Source: Schlesneria sp. DSM 10557 (GTDB taxonomy: Bacteria > Planctomycetota > Planctomycetia > Planctomycetales > Planctomycetaceae). From it: a stretch of 64,000 nucleotides of DNA. This document shows, in pieces, positions 59,320-64,000 of the stretch. The stretch covers positions 4,092,001-4,156,000 of the forward strand of contig NZ_CP124747.1 of the NCBI RefSeq assembly GCF_041860085.1. Reading direction: 5' to 3'. Below the pieces are notes generated by a model, which did not search any database, had not been told where the DNA came from, and saw nothing but the letters and a program-made list of their open reading frames with translations. Position numbers and translations under genes: made by a program. How positions within the stretch are numbered: position 1 is the first letter of the stretch; the number at the start of each line of letters is the position of its first letter.

Positions 59320-60539
59320 TGAGCGGCCCGAAGTACGGTTACATACGTCCGAGTTTTCGTGGATCGTTGCGGTCGGCCTGCACCACCATTTCCCGTGCGT
59401 GTTCTCGCTGGGGCACACCGCTGGCAATTGACGAGCTCGAGAAAGAATTGAAAGAAGCTCGACGTCAATGTCGCGAACTACGAGTCGCGGCCGAAAAGCA
59501 GAATGTCTCTCCGCGAATTGGTGAATTGTTGGACCGAATGGACGCCCGCCGTGAAGACCTGGTTCTTCTGTTCCAGGAGGAAGGACGCAAATTGGAACAG
59601 GCACAGGTGACTCGTCAGGTGCTGGATCAAGAATTGAAATCAGGTTCGTTAGCGGCCGGAGATCTGCGAGCTTCCGAGTCGCATCTTGGAACTGCCGAAG
59701 CGAATCTCAATCGAGCGCATCGCGATGCAGAAGCCGCCAACTCAGCAGCTCGGCCAGCAGTACAGAGGTTTCAAAACGGGTTGCGCGAGTTGCAACTTTG
59801 GCGATCAGAAGTCGAGCAAGTCTTGAAACCACGGCACGCGTCTCTTGGGAAACCAGCACCAGAAGAATCGCTGCAAGCTGTTCAAGAACGATTGGGACGA
59901 GAAGTTGAATTGGCTGCGCTCAAGGAAGAAGTCAGCAAGCTGGAAGTAGAGCCGGAAGGTGGATGGGATGCGGTGCGTCGGTGGGTAACGTCACAAGCAA
60001 CTATTGAAGAATGTTTGCAGCAACTCAAAGCGGCGCGATGCCAGCTTGAAGCCGGAAACATCGGGAGGGCGCGATCGGCGATTGAACGAGCGAAGTCTCA
60101 ACGCGCGGGTGCGATCGCTGAAGCCGAGCAGAATCGTCAGAACTCTGAACGAACCCAGCAGATCGCCGATGCGATCATGCAAGCACTTTTCGATCGCAAC
60201 TATGACTCTCCGAAATATGGCTTGATGAAAGATGGCGATCCGCTGTCTGGCATCCAAGTGCGAGCAGACGTTCCAAACAGAGATGGCCGCGGCAACATAC
60301 GCGTGGACATTCACCTCGACGGTCGAACGGAGTTTGAGATCGAAAACGTCGTTGAAGGAGAGGAAAAACTCTGCCGCGACGTTCTCAGCGGTCTGTCTGA
60401 GTCACTCGTACATGAGGGATTGGAGTTGGACATCACGGACTGGGGGAGGGCAAAAGATACACATCCTGGACCGGATGAGGGAACCAAAATCCCCGTGAAG
60501 TTCAAAGAGCCTGAACGGGAGCGAGAGTATCTTCGGTAG
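59319..60539 (+). CDS. MSGPK coiled-coil protein of the AAA+ cluster
   Basis: 406 aa. ATG at 59319 shares its A with the preceding TGA (ATGA-like TGATG overlap) and has AGGAG 8 nt upstream. It begins MSGPKYGYIRPSFRGSLRSA; residues 40-300 are mostly coiled coil (KELKEARRQCRELRVAAEKQ; RARSAIERAKSQRAGAIAEA), and a C-terminal alpha/beta part (GNIRVDIHLDGRTEFEIENV; SESLVHEGLELDITDWG) may be a small separate domain. I recall other MSGPK-starting coiled-coil proteins of unknown function, but cannot name the family. Translation is coupled with the radical SAM gene. Confidence 0.8.
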   Translation: MSGPKYGYIRPSFRGSLRSACTTISRACSRWGTPLAIDELEKELKEARRQCRELRVAAEKQNVSPRIGELLDRMDARREDLVLLFQEEGRKLEQAQVTRQVLDQELKSGSLAAGDLRASESHLGTAEANLNRAHRDAEAANSAARPAVQRFQNGLRELQLWRSEVEQVLKPRHASLGKPAPEESLQAVQERLGREVELAALKEEVSKLEVEPEGGWDAVRRWVTSQATIEECLQQLKAARCQLEAGNIGRARSAIERAKSQRAGAIAEAEQNRQNSERTQQIADAIMQALFDRNYDSPKYGLMKDGDPLSGIQVRADVPNRDGRGNIRVDIHLDGRTEFEIENVVEGEEKLCRDVLSGLSESLVHEGLELDITDWGRAKDTHPGPDEGTKIPVKFKEPEREREYLR

Positions 60540-60619
60540 TCTATTGATAAACCGAGTATTTTGCTTTGCTGGGCGTGTGGTGATTTGCCCATACTTCGGG
60601 TTTGTTTTAGAAATCCTCT

Positions 60620-63600
60620 ATGAGTCAGCCTACCAATGATCGACTTCGTGAGTTATTCCTGCCGGTTCAGGGACGCAAATTGGCAATCCTTTCTGGAAAG
60701 GCCGTTGGCGACCTCTTTTATTTGGGCGACGCATTTGGCGCCAGACGGCTTGTTGAGGCCTTGCATTGTTTGGGATCGGCCTCTGGCTTTGAGTTGATTC
60801 TCTCATTTAACTCGCAAGGTGCCCCCCGATTCGATACCGAACTCATGAAGAAGCGGTTCGAGGAAATCGCTCGGGGAACGACGAGAGAACGCGCGGATGA
60901 GCCACCAAAACAGGAGTTTCAGCCGCGCCCACGAAATGGTGCTTCGAAGGGAGTGCCCGTTCAGCCCGGCACTGGGATGGCAGAGTCAGTCGCACGGACA
61001 GAAGCCGTCGCCAGTCCCAATCTCCGAATACTACTCGGACAGCTTGAACGTGTCTTGCGCGGCCGAGAGCGCGTGCTGGCAGTCTTTGAACATCCCGAAG
61101 ATCTTTGGTTTGGCGCGATTACAGAACAAGCAAAAGACCACCTGAAACAGGCGGCTGCTCTGGCTTTGGTTTCTGAAGGCCATCCTGAGTCGCGTGTAAT
61201 TTTTGTCGTTCGTCCGGCCCGACAAGAAGAAATATTGGACGTCCTTGACCGCATTGAAGAAACAGAGCATTTTCGAGAAGTGATTCCGCTATCGGCCCCT
61301 AGCTCTCTTGAGGTTCGAGGGTTCTTGAACTTTGCAATGAACCGAGAAGGACTACTTGGAGCAAGGGAGCACGTCGTTGCGGAATGGACGCAACGAGGCA
61401 GGTTATTGCACAACCTCAGGGAATCAATTCGCAGCATTTGTCAGTTGCCGCCCGAGCAACGGCGCATCGAGCGTGTCCTCGAAAGAAACACAGTTGAAGA
61501 AACGGTCGAAGATGTTCTTCGCGAACTCGATCAGATGGTTGGCCTGAAGTCTGTGAAGGACCAAGTAGCGGCGTTGATGCAGTTGGCTGAGCAGCAATTG
61601 GACGAGCTTAGGGAAGGCCGATTGTCAGAACCGATCACAACCCACATGCTGTTTCTGGGGAATCCGGGTACGGGCAAGACCGTGGTTGCTCGACTTGTCG
61701 CTCGATTCTTGAGGGCCTGCGGACTGCGATCCAGCGGTAATGTTGTCGAAATCTCACGATCAGACATCGCCAGTTCATTCAACAGCGGGGATTGCATTCA
61801 GCAGATGAGATCTGCAATTGATCGAGCCACAGGTGGCGTGCTGTTTGTGGACGAGGCGTATCAATTCGCCGAGGGTGAATGGATGCGCGGCGCGTTGGAA
61901 ACTCTGATGAAGGACATGGAAGACCGAAGGGCCACTCTGACAGTGATCTTCGCCGGTTACGAAGAACAGATGCAGGGATTATGGAACGTCAATCCAGGCT
62001 TCCGCTCGCGTATTCCTGAGTCCAACTGGATTCGCTTTCCGGACTACTCATTCGAGGAAATTTCCGAGATCTTTCGGCGTGAGTGTGTCAAACGTCAATT
62101 GGTGTTAACGCCAGATGCCGAACAATCAGCATTACGGTTCCTCGGCGCGGAGTTGAAGCGACACCGACTCGGAAACGGACGTGGTGTGCGAAATCTCGTC
62201 GATCAGATTGTCCGCAACCGTGCAGCTCAAGGTGGTGGTCCTGTCTCTCCGGCAATGGTGCCCGAGACCACTCGCTATGACAACGACCGTGTCCAGGACC
62301 TTCTTACGAACCTGAACACGGATTTTGTTGGACTCAAAAACCTGAAGGAGTTTTTGCAAAAGACGGCATTGCGCGCTCGTCGGGCGGAGGAATGCGGAAC
62401 GCTCGTCGAAGGTTTTTTGCATTGCCGATTCGTGGGGCCGCCGGGAACAGGGAAAACATCTGTTGCTCGGCGTGTCGGCCAGATTTTCCACGCGATGGGA
62501 TTGTTGAGTCACGGTCGCGTTCGAGAGGTGAATCCTGTTTCCCATTTCGGCTCACAATACGTCAGCCAATTCGCTGAACAAGTGGCCGAGCAATTCCGCT
62601 TGGCCAAGGGGGGCGTGCTGTTCATCGACGAAGCCTATCAGCTTGCCGAACAAGACCAGGGTGTGCAAATCATCCACCAAATTGTGCAGACGCTCACACA
62701 GCCGACGTTTGCGGACACGCTCGTAATCATGGCGGGATATCGTGATCCAATAAATCGACTGCTCGAACGTAATCCCGGCCTGGCGAGTCGCATTCCTAAC
62801 GAAATTGTGTTTGAGCAGTTCTCCGTTGATGAATTAGCCGCCTTGTTTCATCGCGAATTGGAAAAGAGAGATCATCTCGTTCGCTCTGACGAGCGCGAGA
62901 CATTTGATGGTGGCTTGAGGCCACGGATTAGTCGAGAGCGCGGTGATCCGCACTTCGCGAATGCGCGTTCATTGCAAACTTTGGTTGATGAAGTTCTCGA
63001 TCACCAACGAGCGCGAATCGAAGCGACTGGCGATCCACAGAGGATGCGTGTTCGACTTGAGGACTTGGGAGTGTCTCAGGCTACGTCAGAAGACATCCAG
63101 CGACTCATGCAGGAGTTGGACGATCGCTTCGTGGGCATGACGACTGTTAAAGATCAAATGCGCGACATTGCAATTGACGTCCAAATGCAGGCTGAACTCG
63201 GTGGCCAGTCTCCAAAGGCTCCTCGAATGTTGTTCCTGGGCAATCCGGGCACCGGAAAGACCAGCGCAGCGAGGGAACTTGCTCGTCTTTTGAAAGCCGT
63301 GGGAGCAGTGGTCAGCGACCGATGGGTGGAAACTCGTGGCACGGAATTGAAGGGATCATTTCTCGGCCAGACCAAAGACAAGGTCATCGAGGTCATTGCG
63401 GACGCTCGCGGCGGCGTACTATTTATTGACGAAGTTTACTCTCTGGGAAATGACTGCGGCGGAATGGATAGCTACGCCTTGGAAGCAATTGATGCGATCG
63501 TTGGGCAAACGGAACTGCCTGAGAACGTGCAGACAGCAATTATTTTGGCGGGCTATTTGAAACCAATGCGTGCCTTCTTGGGAACCAATCCTGGATTGGC

Positions 63601-63934
63601 GAGACGATTCCCGGCCACAATCTCGTTTCCGGATTATTCAGATGAGGAGTGCCTTGAAATCCTTCAGCGTTGGTTTGTCAGAACTCAGTCAGGCCTAACC
63701 TTGCCCATTGAGAAGCCTGGCGTGCGTGACACATTACTGTCCGCGATTGGCCAGCGGCGTTTGCGACCTCATTTTGGAAATGCCGGCGACATTGAAGAGC
63801 TCGGCCAGCGCATTGTCTCAGCCAGGAATTCACGACTTCATCAACTGCCACAGACCATGTGGCGCGACCAATCGCGGCCGACCATCGAAGACATCAATCG
63901 GGGGGTGGAGCAATGGCTCACAGGACTGATGTAG
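60620..63934 (+). CDS. Triple AAA+ protein of CbxX/CfqX (SpoVK-like) type
   Basis: 1104 aa. After a ~290-residue N-terminal region without recognised domain come three AAA+ modules, each preceded by a VGLKSVKDQV-type segment: Walker A LGNPGTGKT (Lys353), VGPPGTGKT (Lys612) and LGNPGTGKT (Lys880), with Walker B GVLFVDEAYQF, GVLFIDEAYQL and GVLFIDEVYSL. CbxX-type AAA+ proteins act as remodelling chaperones (for example on Rubisco). Three in tandem is unusual; the first and third Walker A are identical, suggesting internal duplication. It is 80 nt after the coiled-coil gene and overlaps the next one. Confidence 0.92.
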   Translation: MSQPTNDRLRELFLPVQGRKLAILSGKAVGDLFYLGDAFGARRLVEALHCLGSASGFELILSFNSQGAPRFDTELMKKRFEEIARGTTRERADEPPKQEFQPRPRNGASKGVPVQPGTGMAESVARTEAVASPNLRILLGQLERVLRGRERVLAVFEHPEDLWFGAITEQAKDHLKQAAALALVSEGHPESRVIFVVRPARQEEILDVLDRIEETEHFREVIPLSAPSSLEVRGFLNFAMNREGLLGAREHVVAEWTQRGRLLHNLRESIRSICQLPPEQRRIERVLERNTVEETVEDVLRELDQMVGLKSVKDQVAALMQLAEQQLDELREGRLSEPITTHMLFLGNPGTGKTVVARLVARFLRACGLRSSGNVVEISRSDIASSFNSGDCIQQMRSAIDRATGGVLFVDEAYQFAEGEWMRGALETLMKDMEDRRATLTVIFAGYEEQMQGLWNVNPGFRSRIPESNWIRFPDYSFEEISEIFRRECVKRQLVLTPDAEQSALRFLGAELKRHRLGNGRGVRNLVDQIVRNRAAQGGGPVSPAMVPETTRYDNDRVQDLLTNLNTDFVGLKNLKEFLQKTALRARRAEECGTLVEGFLHCRFVGPPGTGKTSVARRVGQIFHAMGLLSHGRVREVNPVSHFGSQYVSQFAEQVAEQFRLAKGGVLFIDEAYQLAEQDQGVQIIHQIVQTLTQPTFADTLVIMAGYRDPINRLLERNPGLASRIPNEIVFEQFSVDELAALFHRELEKRDHLVRSDERETFDGGLRPRISRERGDPHFANARSLQTLVDEVLDHQRARIEATGDPQRMRVRLEDLGVSQATSEDIQRLMQELDDRFVGMTTVKDQMRDIAIDVQMQAELGGQSPKAPRMLFLGNPGTGKTSAARELARLLKAVGAVVSDRWVETRGTELKGSFLGQTKDKVIEVIADARGGVLFIDEVYSLGNDCGGMDSYALEAIDAIVGQTELPENVQTAIILAGYLKPMRAFLGTNPGLARRFPATISFPDYSDEECLEILQRWFVRTQSGLTLPIEKPGVRDTLLSAIGQRRLRPHFGNAGDIEELGQRIVSARNSRLHQLPQTMWRDQSRPTIEDINRGVEQWLTGLM

Positions 63935-64000
63935 CACCGATTACGGTCTCTGACGCCGTAAGAAAGTTGGCGACGCAGAGTCAGCGAAGTGACGACCCTG
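63913..64000 (+). CDS. Start of a further gene of the AAA+ cluster (partial)
   Basis: ATG at 63913, with GGTGGAG upstream, opens a frame MAHRTDVAPITVSDAVRKLA running to the window edge (29 codons). It overlaps the 3' end of the AAA+ gene by 22 nt, as expected in a coupled operon. The product cannot be identified from this fragment. Confidence 0.55.
   Translation, partial: MAHRTDVAPITVSDAVRKLATQSQRSDDP

Overview
The window looks like a chromosome segment from a planctomycete (Planctomycetota, probably a Planctomycetaceae-like lineage). GC is moderate (high 50s by eye). Evidence: a lone FliM-like gene, an infC-rpmI-rplT-pheS run with pheS separated from pheT, small conserved proteins of planctomycete type, long gene-poor gaps with hairpin repeats, and many protein families typical of these bacteria. 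The phylum call is inference; no rRNA gene is present.

Layout. 1-12.6 kb is housekeeping with loose spacing: the 5' end of a cyclic beta-glucan synthase-like gene, tRNA-Ser(GGA), glycogen synthase followed by a frameshifted galT, a rhodanese pair, an FHA protein, a LipM-type lipoyl enzyme, a tailed membrane protein, a PfpI protein, then a 1.3 kb repeat-containing gap. 12.6-27.3 kb is a complete type I-G (formerly I-U) CRISPR-Cas locus: WYL regulator, cas3 with a C-terminal HD domain, csx17, csb1, csb2, a cas4-cas1 fusion, cas2, a leader, and an array of 44 full 36-nt repeats plus a truncated last one. 27.3-31.6 kb holds three copies of a hairpin-rich intergenic repeat among a DUF6398-like gene, an alpha/beta hydrolase, a membrane protein and a LOG-family protein.

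31.6-52.2 kb is core metabolism: proA, fliM, infC (apparently with an ATC start), rpmI, rplT, pheS, a monooxygenase, ilvD, a DASS transporter followed by a two-component NtrC-type pair, a HemN/HemW-like radical SAM enzyme, rhomboid plus Sua5/YrdC, creatininase, a DMT transporter and a secreted protein ending in a Hint domain. 52.8 kb is tRNA-Arg(ACG). Beyond it (53-64 kb) is an accessory region: three decayed transposase genes (REP-associated, ISKra4-like, ISAs1), an orphan zinc-ribbon protein, a GIY-YIG/DUF4357 protein, a frameshifted TIR-domain protein, and a tight cluster of a small radical SAM protein, an MSGPK coiled-coil protein, a 1104-residue protein with three CbxX/CfqX-type AAA+ modules, and the start of another gene that runs off the window. 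That last cluster is the best candidate for a poorly described, possibly conflict-related, system.

How the genes work together: the Cas genes form one transcription unit in functional order (interference, then crRNA processing/Cascade, then adaptation) reading into the array; the infC-rpmI-rplT-pheS run is a translation cluster with candidate RNA regulation; the histidine kinase and its regulator overlap by 4 nt and sit behind the DASS transporter, which they may control.
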